Origin: Ignavibacteria bacterium
GTDB taxonomy: Bacteria > Bacteroidota > Ignavibacteria > Tepidaquicellales > Tepidaquicellaceae
NCBI GenBank assembly: GCA_028714695.1
Contig: JAQTLX010000003.1
Location: forward strand, 1-64,000
Direction: 5' to 3'
Length of the DNA: 64,000 nucleotides
Part shown: in pieces, positions 16,183 to 25,038 of the stretch
How the letters are laid out: every line of letters begins with the position of its first letter
Numbering within the stretch: the stretch's first letter is position 1
Notes under the pieces: generated by a model
What the model was told of the DNA's origin: nothing
The model's database searches: none
The model's input: only the letters and a program-made list of their open reading frames with translations
Program-made: the position numbers and the translations under genes

Positions 16183-18270
16183 ATAAAAAAGTTCATTAAA
16201 ATATTGCTGCTTTCCGCCTTCCTGGCGGGAAGCAGATTTTTATCGGCAGGAACCGATACGCTGAAAGCCGTTCCGGACACCACAGACCTGAACTCATATA
16301 ATAATGTTGAGAAATTATTTGAAAATTCCATGGAAGATACGGAAGACTCAAAACTGCTTGATAAAATTGACTACATGAAAGATAATCCCGTTGAACTTAA
16401 TTCCGCGTCGCTTTCCGACCTTGAAGAGATTCCGTTCATGAGCACTATCATAGCAAAGAAAATCATAGATTACAGGAACAAGAAATCCTTTAAGTCAAAA
16501 AGGGAACTTCTCCAGATAGAGGGCGTAACGGAAGATTTTTATGAAAAGATTAAAGTATTTGTGTTTGCAAGAAATTCAAAAACCGATTACATAAAAGACG
16601 AATCCGGATATGTGACAAAAGAAAGTTCAACGAGAGCCGAGAATTTATTCAACAATCTTGACATAAGGCTGAGAAGCCGCGTGCAGCAAGACCTTCAGAC
16701 AAGAGCCGGTTTTTTAAACGGACAGTACCCCGGTTCTAAGCAAAAAGTTTATAACAGGCTGACAGGAATATATACGGGTAAAGATTATCAATTGGGCGGC
16801 AACGTTACTCTTGAGAAAGATGCCGGCGAAACAAATTATGCGGATTTCTCTTCGGCTTATGTCGAATTGAAAAACTGGAAATTTGTTAAACGAGCGGTTG
16901 TCGGAGATTATGTCCTTAATTTCGGACAGGGGCTCGGGCTAAGAACTTCGCTTTCATATTCAAAGGGTAGCGAAGCGGTATCGGTTGTAAAAAAAGACGA
17001 CCACACAATCGAAAGTTACAGGTCAACAAACGAAGTTCAGTTTTTCAGAGGCGCGGCAACAGATATCTCATACAAGAACTACGACTTCTATGCGTTTTAT
17101 TCAAATAATTATTTTGATGCATCCGTAGACACAACGCTTAACGAAGTATCAAGTTTTTATTTCGAAGGCTACCACAGAACACTCAGCGAACAAAACAGAC
17201 AAAACTCAGGCAGAGAAAAATTCGCAGGCGGCAGAGTACTCGCGGATTACGGATTTCTCAGATTGGGGGCGACTTACTGGAACTCCACATTTTCAAAGAC
17301 AATAGCCGCCGACAGTTCAAGGCAATTATATAATTTCAGCGGAAACAATGCCAATATGCTGAGCGTTGATTATGACGTCGTTTATAAAAATATTAATTTC
17401 TTTGGAGAGGTCGCCCGCTCTCAGGCAAGCAGCGTTGCCGGACTTGGAGCCGTACAGGTGAACTTTCAGGGATTTGCCGACCTCATAATACTTTACAGAA
17501 ACTATCCGGAAAACTTTACGCCTGTTCATTCGTTCGGATTCGGCGAGAACAACGGCAACACACAAAACGAAGTCGGATTTTATACGGGGCTTACATTGAG
17601 ACCGTTTAAAGGATTTGTACTTAATACATACTTCGACCAGTTTAAATTCCCGTACAGATCTTATTTCAATCCTATGCCTACTTCAGGAAATGATTTTCTT
17701 GCTACGGCAGAATACAAAGTTAACAAAAATCTTACTTTGAATTTTAAATACAGGGACAAAAATAAAGAAGAGTCGCGGACTATACAGGATGAATTCGGGA
17801 GAGACGTGAAGAAAATAGACAACAGAAATCAGATGAATTTCAGAATAGGATTTGATTACGATATTTCCAAATCGGTGAGGACCCGTACAAGATATGAATA
17901 CGTAATGGTTAAGTACGACAATTACGGCGGAAATAACAAAGGATATTTGTTCTATTCGGATTTAAAAGCATCTCTGTTGAAAAATCTTTCCGCATCGACA
18001 AGGTTCATGGTCTTCCAGACGGAAGATTATGACAGCCGTGTTTATGAATTTGAAGATGATTTAAAAGGAATAATGTCGAATGTCGGATTATATGGAAACG
18101 GAACGAGATGGTATGTTATGCTGGCTTATAGACCCTGGCCCTATGCTGAAATTAACGCTAAATATTCAGCCACTTACCTTGATGGTGTTGCCACGATCGG
18201 TACAGGCAATGATATGATACAGGGTAATATTAACAACAGGTTGAATCTCGGAATCGAAATTTCTTTCTAG
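16183..18270 (+). CDS. Helix-hairpin-helix outer-membrane barrel protein
   Basis: About 690 residues. Residues 60-125 form a ComEA-type double helix-hairpin-helix: VELNSASLSDLEEIPFMST, then AKKIIDYRNKKSFKSKRELL, then QIEGVTEDFYEKIKVFV. ComEA domains bind double-stranded DNA during uptake. The rest, over 500 residues, is amphipathic beta strand ending in a typical barrel terminus (NNRLNLGIEISF). The only canonical start is TTG at 16204, but it leaves no basic residues ahead of the hydrophobic signal segment. In-frame upstream codons read Ile-Lys-Lys-Phe-Ile-Lys-Ile, so ATA at 16183 or ATT at 16195 is a better start. It is the last gene of the nuoH-to-barrel operon, only 11 bases after the Omp28 stop. 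Confidence 0.8.
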   Translation: MKKFIKILLLSAFLAGSRFLSAGTDTLKAVPDTTDLNSYNNVEKLFENSMEDTEDSKLLDKIDYMKDNPVELNSASLSDLEEIPFMSTIIAKKIIDYRNKKSFKSKRELLQIEGVTEDFYEKIKVFVFARNSKTDYIKDESGYVTKESSTRAENLFNNLDIRLRSRVQQDLQTRAGFLNGQYPGSKQKVYNRLTGIYTGKDYQLGGNVTLEKDAGETNYADFSSAYVELKNWKFVKRAVVGDYVLNFGQGLGLRTSLSYSKGSEAVSVVKKDDHTIESYRSTNEVQFFRGAATDISYKNYDFYAFYSNNYFDASVDTTLNEVSSFYFEGYHRTLSEQNRQNSGREKFAGGRVLADYGFLRLGATYWNSTFSKTIAADSSRQLYNFSGNNANMLSVDYDVVYKNINFFGEVARSQASSVAGLGAVQVNFQGFADLIILYRNYPENFTPVHSFGFGENNGNTQNEVGFYTGLTLRPFKGFVLNTYFDQFKFPYRSYFNPMPTSGNDFLATAEYKVNKNLTLNFKYRDKNKEESRTIQDEFGRDVKKIDNRNQMNFRIGFDYDISKSVRTRTRYEYVMVKYDNYGGNNKGYLFYSDLKASLLKNLSASTRFMVFQTEDYDSRVYEFEDDLKGIMSNVGLYGNGTRWYVMLAYRPWPYAEINAKYSATYLDGVATIGTGNDMIQGNINNRLNLGIEISF

Positions 18271-18290
18271 CCGAAATTACCACTCACCAA

Positions 18291-18488
18291 TTACCCCTTG
18301 TAGTTCGTTAACTCTTTTGAGAATAAGGTTGATTCACTTTTAAATTTCCTGTGCCGTTCGCTAGGAGAAGCTTTATCTTTATATTCTGCATCTCTGATAC
18401 CTTGATAGACCAGAAAACCGATAAACCCTATGATAATGAACAAAAACAAAAAAGTGTAAACCTTAATCGTAGCTTTGTTTTCTTCCAC
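18291..18488 (-). CDS. Small single-pass membrane protein
   Basis: A 65-residue predicted protein with GTG start, one transmembrane segment (VYTFLFLFIIIGFIGFLVYQ) and a basic C-terminal tail rich in Lys and Arg. No family recognised. The hydrophobic segment and charge distribution look natural, but no homology or ribosome-binding site supports it. It converges with the barrel gene. Confidence 0.5.
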   Translation of the reverse strand: MEENKATIKVYTFLFLFIIIGFIGFLVYQGIRDAEYKDKASPSERHRKFKSESTLFSKELTNYKG

Positions 18489-18719
18489 TAATGTTCAACT
18501 ATTTAGGATTACAATTATTGGGGACCTCAATAGTCAATAAAATATCCGAAAATTCTTTTCAAATGTAAATAGAGAAAAAAGTAATTTCACAATATTATTT
18601 CGGAGATTATAGTCTTCCTTAACATATACAAAGGCGTATTCTGAATATCTGGATTTATTTGCTCAAAATAGGCATTTTCAGGTAAAAAGCATCTGGAAGA
18701 TTTAATTAAAATAATCGAA

Positions 18720-19166
18720 GTGAACACTGAATATGAGGTTGTGAAAACACTCTTTCTCGAATATGCGGAATGGCTGAATTTCGACCTTTGTTTCCAGGGA
18801 TTTGAAGAGGAGTTGAAACACCTCGAAACCGTTTACGGCAAACCGGACGGCTGCATACTTCTTGCTTACGTTAAAAATATTGCTGCCGGCTGCGCGGCTT
18901 TGAGAAAAATTAATGATACAACATGCGAAATGAAAAGATTGTACGTAAAAAAAGAATTTCGCGGATTAAAAATCGGCAGAATGCTTTCGAATGAAATTGT
19001 CGGGACAGCCGTAAAAAAGGGTTATAAAATAATGAGACTTGACACTCTCGAAAGAATGAAAGAAGCGGTCAATCTTTACGCGTCCATGGGTTTCGAAAGA
19101 ACGGAGCCGTACCGCGATAATCCTTTGCCGGATGTGATTTTCATGCGGCTAAAACTTCAGAAATAA
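18720..19166 (+). CDS. GNAT-family N-acetyltransferase
   Basis: A 148-residue acetyltransferase of the GNAT fold. The acetyl-CoA loop region is EMKRLYVKKEFRGLKIGRML, followed by GYKIMRLDTLERMKEAVNLY and SMGFERTEPY, a pattern typical of a common stand-alone GNAT subgroup. The GTG start at 18720 omits part of the first beta strand. The in-frame residues upstream (Ile-Lys-Ile-Ile-Glu) look like that strand, so initiation at ATT 18705 is possible. The substrate is unknown. The sugar operon begins 135 bases downstream on the same strand, and a role in acetylating its amino sugar is conceivable but unsupported. Confidence 0.85.
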   Translation: MNTEYEVVKTLFLEYAEWLNFDLCFQGFEEELKHLETVYGKPDGCILLAYVKNIAAGCAALRKINDTTCEMKRLYVKKEFRGLKIGRMLSNEIVGTAVKKGYKIMRLDTLERMKEAVNLYASMGFERTEPYRDNPLPDVIFMRLKLQK

Positions 19167-19301
19167 AATACACAGCCTCTAAATAGTCTTGCCTTTGTAA
19201 TCTTATCGAAAAACGACTTAATTGTTTTTTAATAATTCCGTAATCATAAAACAAAAACAATAACTCATTTTTGCTCTTGAAAAGGCAAATAAAATTTTTA
19301 C

Positions 19302-20312
19302 ATGAGAAAAATACTGTTTATATGCGGTTCTCTTAATCAAACCACAATGATGCACCAGGTTTCGGAACACCTCAAAAATAACTATGACTGCTGGTTCACG
19401 CCTTATTATACGGACGGGTTTAAAGCGCATCTGGTCAAACGCGGTTTTCTTGATTTTACTATTCTCGGAGGAAAATTCAAGGCGGCAACAGAACGTTATA
19501 TTGAAGAGAATAATTTAAAAAAAGACTATTGCGGTATAAGAAACAATTATGATCTTGTCATTACATGTACAGATTTAATAATACAGAAGAATATTAAAAA
19601 GAAGAAAGTGATACTGATACAGGAGGGAATGACAGACCCCGAAAATGTCTTTTTCTATTTATCGAAATATTTAAAATTCCCGAGATATCTGGCAAGTACT
19701 TCTACGACCGGACTTTCGGATGCCTACATATCGTTTTGTGTGGCTTCGGAAGGTTACAAAAACCTGTTTGTTAAAAAAGGGTGCAATCCCTCAAAAATAC
19801 ACGTGACCGGGATACCGAATTTTGATAACTGCAGGAAATACGAAAAAAACCAATTCCCTTACAAGGATTATGTTTTAGTATGCACATCGGATGCAAGGGA
19901 AACCCTTAAACCCGAAAACAGGAAGAAATTCATAAGAAAAGCGCTTAATATCGCGAACGGAAAAAATTTAATCTTTAAACTTCATCCGAACGAAAAATTC
20001 GAAAGGGCTTCGCGGGAAATAAGGGAGCATGCGCCGGGAGCGCTTGTGTTCAGCGATGGTAATACGAACGAAATGATAGCGAACTGCAGTACCCTCATTA
20101 CTAAATACTCATCGGTTGTTTATGTCGGTTTAGCGCTGGGGAAAGAAGTCTACTCAGCCTTTGATATGAATAAATTGAAATTAATGACGCCGCTGCAAAA
20201 CAACGGAGATTCCGCAAAAAACATTGCCGGAATATGCGAGTATTACATAAACGGATATCCGGAAATAAATTATAACGTAAACGACGGACTAATACCGGTA
20301 CCGGAATATTAA
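19302..20312 (+). CDS. GT-B-fold transferase (CDP-glycerol transferase / 2-epimerase-like)
   Basis: A 336-residue protein with two Rossmann-like halves. The C-terminal half has the features shared by CDP-glycerol glycerophosphotransferases and UDP-GlcNAc 2-epimerases: VTGIPNFDN, LIFKLHPNEKFERA and ANCSTLITKYSSVVYVGLAL. No signal peptide or membrane helix is present. As first gene of the seven-gene operon it is either the transferase that uses the CMP-sugar or an early epimerase. The stop and next start overlap as TAATG. The exact reaction cannot be assigned. Confidence 0.7.
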   Translation: MRKILFICGSLNQTTMMHQVSEHLKNNYDCWFTPYYTDGFKAHLVKRGFLDFTILGGKFKAATERYIEENNLKKDYCGIRNNYDLVITCTDLIIQKNIKKKKVILIQEGMTDPENVFFYLSKYLKFPRYLASTSTTGLSDAYISFCVASEGYKNLFVKKGCNPSKIHVTGIPNFDNCRKYEKNQFPYKDYVLVCTSDARETLKPENRKKFIRKALNIANGKNLIFKLHPNEKFERASREIREHAPGALVFSDGNTNEMIANCSTLITKYSSVVYVGLALGKEVYSAFDMNKLKLMTPLQNNGDSAKNIAGICEYYINGYPEINYNVNDGLIPVPEY

Positions 20313-21133
20313 TGATGGACATAAAACAGTTTGAAGAAAAACTAATTATTATAATACAGGCAAGAAGGGGGTCTTCCCGCTTTAAGGATAAAATTCTTCT
20401 GCCTCTGTGCGGGAAAGAACTGCTACTGAGAATGGTCGAGCGTGTCAGAGCGACAAAATATAATTGCAGAATTGCAGTTGCCACAACTAAAAATACCGAA
20501 GACGATATAATATATAAATTGTGCAAAAAAGAGAACATTGATGTGTTCCGCGGCGATGAGACCGATTTGCTTGACAGACACTATAAAGCCGCAAGAAAAT
20601 ATAAAGCAGACTATGTTTGCAAAATTCCTTCGGATTGTCCGCTTATTGATCCCGAAATTATCGATAAAGTTTTTCAATATTTTTTCAACAATATATTTAA
20701 GTTCGATTATGTGAGTAATCTTCACCCGGCTTCCTATCCGGACGGAAACGATGTTGAAATTATGAAGATGTCCGTGCTTGACAGGGCTTGGAAAAATGCT
20801 TCTCTTCCTCACGAAAGAGAGCATACAACACCGTACATTTGGGATAATCCCGATATTTTTAAAATTGGCAATGTGAGATGGATAACAGGGCGTGATTATT
20901 CCATGTCGCACAGATTTACGATAGACTATGCGGAAGACTATGATTTTATTAAAGCAGTTTATGAAAATCTTTACGATCTCAACCACAGATTCGGACTGGG
21001 AGAAATTTTGACATTATTAAAAAACAAACCGGAGATTTATGAAATCAACAATAAATATGCGGGTGTGAACTGGTACGGTAAACATATTGACGAACTAAAG
21101 ACAGTGACCCGCGAACAAACGAAAATATTATGA
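20312..21133 (+). CDS. SpsF-type cytidylyltransferase
   Basis: A 273-residue nucleotidyltransferase related to SpsF and CMP-sugar synthetases. The N-terminal nucleotide-binding signature is IIIIQARRGSSRFKDKILLP followed by GKELLLRMVERV. CKIPSDCPLIDPEIID carries the metal-binding acidic residues. SpsF-like enzymes activate sugar acids as CMP derivatives for surface glycans. It overlaps both neighbours (TAATG before, ATGA after), so it is co-translated with the transketolase pair. Confidence 0.88.
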   Translation: MMDIKQFEEKLIIIIQARRGSSRFKDKILLPLCGKELLLRMVERVRATKYNCRIAVATTKNTEDDIIYKLCKKENIDVFRGDETDLLDRHYKAARKYKADYVCKIPSDCPLIDPEIIDKVFQYFFNNIFKFDYVSNLHPASYPDGNDVEIMKMSVLDRAWKNASLPHEREHTTPYIWDNPDIFKIGNVRWITGRDYSMSHRFTIDYAEDYDFIKAVYENLYDLNHRFGLGEILTLLKNKPEIYEINNKYAGVNWYGKHIDELKTVTREQTKIL

Positions 21134-21993
21134 ACAACAACAACAATAATTACGACAGCCTTAAAGAGACAGCATTTAAAGTCAGGGAGCATATTATACG
21201 AATGGCAACCGACGGAGGATGTTTCATCGGAGCGTCATTATCATGCGCCGACATACTTGTATATTTATATAAGTGTTTTCTCAACACAAACAAAGATAAT
21301 ATAAATAAATCCGACAGGGATTATTTCTTCCTGTCAAAAGGTCATGACGTCCCGGCTTTGTACGGTACGTTTGTTGAAATTGGATTGATAAAAAAGGAAA
21401 GACTCAGCCGTCACCTTAAAACCGACGATTACATTTACTGGCATCCGAATGTCAATATTCCTGGAATAGAGTTTCACTCGGGTTCGCTCGGTCATCTTCT
21501 GAGTGTTTCTATGGGCTCGGCTTATGATTCCAAACTGAAAGAAATAAATAACAAAACAGTTGTATTGCTCGGCGACGGAGAACTAAACGAAGGCTCTGTC
21601 TGGGAATCTGCAATGGTTGCCGCCTCCCTTAAACTTGACAATTTAATTGCGGTTGTTGACAGAAACCATTTTCAGGCAAACATGGAAACCGAAAAACTGA
21701 ATATTCTTGAACCGCTTGACGGAAAATTCGAAACGTTCGGATGGAATGTAAAAAAAGTAAACGGCCATGATTTTGAAGAAATGGATAAAGTTTTTTCGGA
21801 CATAAAAACGGAATCCGGAAAACCGACAATGATTATTGCCGAAACTGTAAGGGGTAAAGGACTTCCCAGCATAGAAGCGAGAGCAGACAGATGGTTTGTA
21901 AATTTCACGCAAAACGAAGTATCGCAATTGCTTAATGAATTGGCAACACAGGAAAAGACAATTCTCACATCAGAAACATTAATGGTAAGATAA
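21130..21993 (+). CDS. Transketolase, N-terminal (TPP-binding) subunit
   Basis: A 287-residue protein matching the N-terminal third of transketolase. It has the diphosphate/Mg-binding motif GDGELNEGSVWE followed about 22 residues later by the Asn of VVDRNHFQAN, plus SLGHLLSVSMGSAYDSKL. It needs the C-terminal subunit to make a complete active site. Two-subunit transketolases occur in secondary and surface-sugar pathways as well as in central metabolism. Its place between a cytidylyltransferase and an aminotransferase points to a dedicated biosynthetic role. The first residues contain an Asn-rich run. Confidence 0.93.
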   Translation: MNNNNNNYDSLKETAFKVREHIIRMATDGGCFIGASLSCADILVYLYKCFLNTNKDNINKSDRDYFFLSKGHDVPALYGTFVEIGLIKKERLSRHLKTDDYIYWHPNVNIPGIEFHSGSLGHLLSVSMGSAYDSKLKEINNKTVVLLGDGELNEGSVWESAMVAASLKLDNLIAVVDRNHFQANMETEKLNILEPLDGKFETFGWNVKKVNGHDFEEMDKVFSDIKTESGKPTMIIAETVRGKGLPSIEARADRWFVNFTQNEVSQLLNELATQEKTILTSETLMVR

Positions 21994-21994
21994 T

Positions 21995-22903
21995 ATGAAT
22001 TACGAAGAAACACTTTTGAAATTGGTTGAAAACGACGAACGATTTATAGTTATGACGGCGGAAAACCGTGCAGCCATAAGAAATCTGCAGCAGAAAATCG
22101 GAAACAGATTTATAGATACCGGAATTACAGAAATGACTCTTATAGGAATGGCGGCAGGGCTTGCGCTGAGAGGCAGAATCCCGGTCACCCATGCACTGGC
22201 AACTTTTCTTACAATGCGGGCATTCGAATTTATCAGAACCGATGTCGGAATAGCAAACCTGCCTGTCAAAATTGTAGGGGGATTTCCGGGTCTCCTGTCG
22301 GAAGCAAACGGCCCGACTCATCAGGCGATTGAAGATATTTCCCTGATGAGGGGAATTCCGAATATGAGAATTTTTTGTCCCGCAGACGAAAATGACATGT
22401 TAAAGTGCATTGAAACAATTTTGTACAGTCCGTCGCCATATTATATCAGATACAATAACAGAAAACCGGTTTACAGGCATTTGAATAACTACGTTGAGGG
22501 ACACGCGGAAATAATTTCTACAGGCAAAGATATTAATATTCTGACTTATGGCGTCTTGTTTACGGAGGCGCTGGAAGTTATGGAATTGCTTGAAAAAAAA
22601 GGGTTGAGAACAGGACTCGTAAATCTCAGAACATTAAAGCCGATTGACGAAGAAGTAATTCTGGATTCATTGAAAAATTACGGCATGACGGTAACTCTTG
22701 AAGACCATTTCCTGACCGGCGGTTTATTTTCAATTGTTTCGGAAATTGCGATGAAAAACAATGTGTCCGGAAATGTCCTTCCCATATCGTTCGAAGAAAA
22801 ATGGTTTAAACCGGCTTTGTATAATGATGTTCTTGATTATGAAGGACTAAACCCAAAATCGATTTTTGAAAAAATTATTAAGAAACTTGAAGAGAAAAAA
22901 TGA
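21995..22903 (+). CDS. Transketolase, C-terminal subunit
   Basis: A 302-residue partner of the preceding gene carrying the pyrimidine-binding and C-terminal domains. The catalytic Glu lies in RFIDTGITEMTLIGMAAGLA, and the central part shows GPTHQAIEDISLMRGIPNM as in transketolases and DXS. It starts one base after the stop of the N-terminal subunit and overlaps the aminotransferase gene by ATGA. Substrates are unknown. Transfer of a two-carbon ketol unit to or from the sugar precursor is inferred from the family. Confidence 0.93.
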   Translation: MNYEETLLKLVENDERFIVMTAENRAAIRNLQQKIGNRFIDTGITEMTLIGMAAGLALRGRIPVTHALATFLTMRAFEFIRTDVGIANLPVKIVGGFPGLLSEANGPTHQAIEDISLMRGIPNMRIFCPADENDMLKCIETILYSPSPYYIRYNNRKPVYRHLNNYVEGHAEIISTGKDINILTYGVLFTEALEVMELLEKKGLRTGLVNLRTLKPIDEEVILDSLKNYGMTVTLEDHFLTGGLFSIVSEIAMKNNVSGNVLPISFEEKWFKPALYNDVLDYEGLNPKSIFEKIIKKLEEKK

Positions 22904-24210
22904 ATGATAATTATCCGGAAATAAAAAAATCACTGCGTTTAGCCGAAAGGGCAAGCGGTTTGATACCCGCGTTAACCCAAACGCTGGCAAAGGGCCCCAC
23001 TCAATGGGTAGACGGTGTAGCGCCTAAATATCTTGTCAAAGGAAAAGGAGCGCGTGTCTGGGATGCCGACGGTAATGAGTTTATTGACTACAACATGGGC
23101 ATTGGTCCTATTGTGCTGGGTTATGGATTTGAACATGTAAACGAAGCAATAAAAAGACAACTGGAAGACGGAATAACTTTTTCGTTGATGCATCCGCTTG
23201 AAGTGAAAGTTTCCGAAAAAATAAGTTCAATGATACCGAACGCCGAAAGTGTTCGTTTTTCGAAAACAGGCTGTGATGTAACAACAGCGGCAATACGGCT
23301 TGCGCGCGCATATACAAAGCGGAATAAAGTCCTCTGCTGCGGTTATCACGGATGGCACGACTGGTACATTTCGGTCACTGACCGTTCAGCGGGTATTCCC
23401 GAAACCACAAAAGAGTTGACGCACACATTCAATTATAATGATATTGATTCATTTGTAAATTCGCTTGATGCGGATACGGCGTGTGTAATTATGGAACCTG
23501 CAATTTTTGAAAAACCCGAAAACGATTTTCTTAACCGTGTTCTGGAAGAAACACATAAGAACGGTTCACTGCTTATCTTTGATGAAATGTGGACGGGGTT
23601 CAGATTCGCTCCCGGAGGCGCACAGGAATATTTTAACGTTGTTCCCGATTTAGCCGTATATTCAAAAGCCGTTGCAAACGGAATGCCCTTGTCTGTGCTG
23701 ACAGGAAAAGAAGAAATAATGAGACTGCTGGAAAAGGAAGTCTTTTTCTTTACTACTTTCGGCGGCGAAACTCTTTCTCTGGCAGCCGCTTTGGCAACAA
23801 TGGAAATAATCAGTAATGAGAATATAATTCCCCGTCTATTTGAAAAAGGGAAAATACTTAAAGATGCGTACAATGAAATTGCGCAATCATTGGGAATGGA
23901 TTACACAAAATGCACAGGGTATGATGTCAGAACTATAGTAACCTTTAATCCCGAGGCGGCAAATCCTCTGGAAATGAAATCGCTTGTCCAGCAGGAAATG
24001 ATTAAACGAGGAATTTTATGGGGAGGTTTTCACAACATGTGTTATTCTCATACTGCCGAAGAACTTATTCATACAATTAAAGCGTACGAAGAAGTACTTC
24101 CGATATTAAAACGGGCTGTTGATGAAAATAATATTTTAAAGTATCTCAGAGGAAAACCCGTTGAACCCGTTTTCAGAAAAACAACCAATTTTAAAGAGGC
24201 TGTAAAATGA
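22900..24210 (+). CDS. Class III aminotransferase (glutamate-1-semialdehyde aminomutase-like)
   Basis: A 436-residue PLP enzyme. It shows RVWDADGNEFIDYNMGIGPI, the cofactor-phosphate segment SKTGCDVTTAAIRLARAYT, CCGYHGWHDWY, the Asp that pairs with the PLP ring nitrogen in LLIFDEMWTGFR, and the Schiff-base Lys in AVYSKAVANGMP. Overall it is closest to glutamate-1-semialdehyde aminomutases, but the tetrapyrrole pathway genes are absent and the operon is a sugar-type operon. It probably introduces or moves an amino group on the sugar. ATGA overlaps link it to both neighbours. Confidence 0.88.
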   Translation: MNDNYPEIKKSLRLAERASGLIPALTQTLAKGPTQWVDGVAPKYLVKGKGARVWDADGNEFIDYNMGIGPIVLGYGFEHVNEAIKRQLEDGITFSLMHPLEVKVSEKISSMIPNAESVRFSKTGCDVTTAAIRLARAYTKRNKVLCCGYHGWHDWYISVTDRSAGIPETTKELTHTFNYNDIDSFVNSLDADTACVIMEPAIFEKPENDFLNRVLEETHKNGSLLIFDEMWTGFRFAPGGAQEYFNVVPDLAVYSKAVANGMPLSVLTGKEEIMRLLEKEVFFFTTFGGETLSLAAALATMEIISNENIIPRLFEKGKILKDAYNEIAQSLGMDYTKCTGYDVRTIVTFNPEAANPLEMKSLVQQEMIKRGILWGGFHNMCYSHTAEELIHTIKAYEEVLPILKRAVDENNILKYLRGKPVEPVFRKTTNFKEAVK

Positions 24211-25019
24211 TGCATGAAGGAATATTTTCTCTTGAGAACAAATCGATTGTCGTTACCGGCGCCGCAGGGCTTATCGGGAGCGTTCAATGCAAGGCCCTGT
24301 CCGATTTCGGGGCATCTGTTGCAGTATGCGATTTAAATTATGAAGCGGCAAAGGAAATAGCGGACACTCTGAATGAAAAATCGTATCCCGTATACGCTGA
24401 TGTTACCGATACAGACTCATTAATAAAAGCAAAGGAAATAATTTTATCTAACACCGGCAGAATAAACGGACTCGTGAACAACGCGGCAATTAATGATGTT
24501 TTTTCGGACAAATCTTCCGTTCTGGAAGAATCGAAATTCGAAAATTATCCTCTTGAACTCTGGAATGCATCGATTAACGTTAATCTTACCGGCGCGTTTC
24601 TTTCCTGCCGGATATTCGGTTCCGCAATGACGGAAAAAAACGGCGGAAGCATTATAAATGTAGCATCCACATACGGACTTGTCGGTCCCGATCAGTCATT
24701 GTATAAAGATAAAAGCGGTAATCAAATGTTTTATAAATCTCCTGCATATCCCGCTGGAAAAGGAGCGATTATTAATTTTACAAGATATCTCGCAGCATAC
24801 TGGGGAAGTAGGAACATAAGGGTGAATACACTCTGTCCCGGCGGAGTTGAAGATTCGCAGGACGAAAATTTTATAAACAATTATTCTAAAAGAACCATGC
24901 TCGGAAGAATGGCAAAGCCCGAAGATTATTCAGGCGCTGTTGTCTTTCTTGCCGGTGATTCGTCTTCATATATGACTGGTGCGTGTCTTGTGATTGACGG
25001 CGGCTGGACAGCATGGTAA
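24207..25019 (+). CDS. PtmA-like short-chain dehydrogenase
   Basis: A 270-residue SDR. The cofactor motif is VVTGAAGLIGSVQCKAL with Asp at the end of strand 2 (VCDLNYE), which favours NAD(H). NNAAINDVF and the catalytic Tyr-x-x-x-Lys in SPAYPAGKGAI follow. The C-terminal half (RVNTLCPGGVED, RMAKPEDYSGAVVFLAGDS, SYMTGACLVIDGGW) resembles PtmA, the flagellin-glycan oxidoreductase of the campylobacter legionaminic-acid locus. It overlaps the aminotransferase gene and is followed by the NeuB-like gene after 19 bases. The resemblance is by motif only. Confidence 0.85.
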   Translation: MMHEGIFSLENKSIVVTGAAGLIGSVQCKALSDFGASVAVCDLNYEAAKEIADTLNEKSYPVYADVTDTDSLIKAKEIILSNTGRINGLVNNAAINDVFSDKSSVLEESKFENYPLELWNASINVNLTGAFLSCRIFGSAMTEKNGGSIINVASTYGLVGPDQSLYKDKSGNQMFYKSPAYPAGKGAIINFTRYLAAYWGSRNIRVNTLCPGGVEDSQDENFINNYSKRTMLGRMAKPEDYSGAVVFLAGDSSSYMTGACLVIDGGWTAW

Positions 25020-25038
25020 AAATTAAATTCTCTCAAAA

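Noticed and set aside
22900-24210. Annotation as hemL (tetrapyrrole synthesis)
   Set aside because: The family is related, but the gene overlaps sugar-pathway genes on both sides and no heme gene is nearby.
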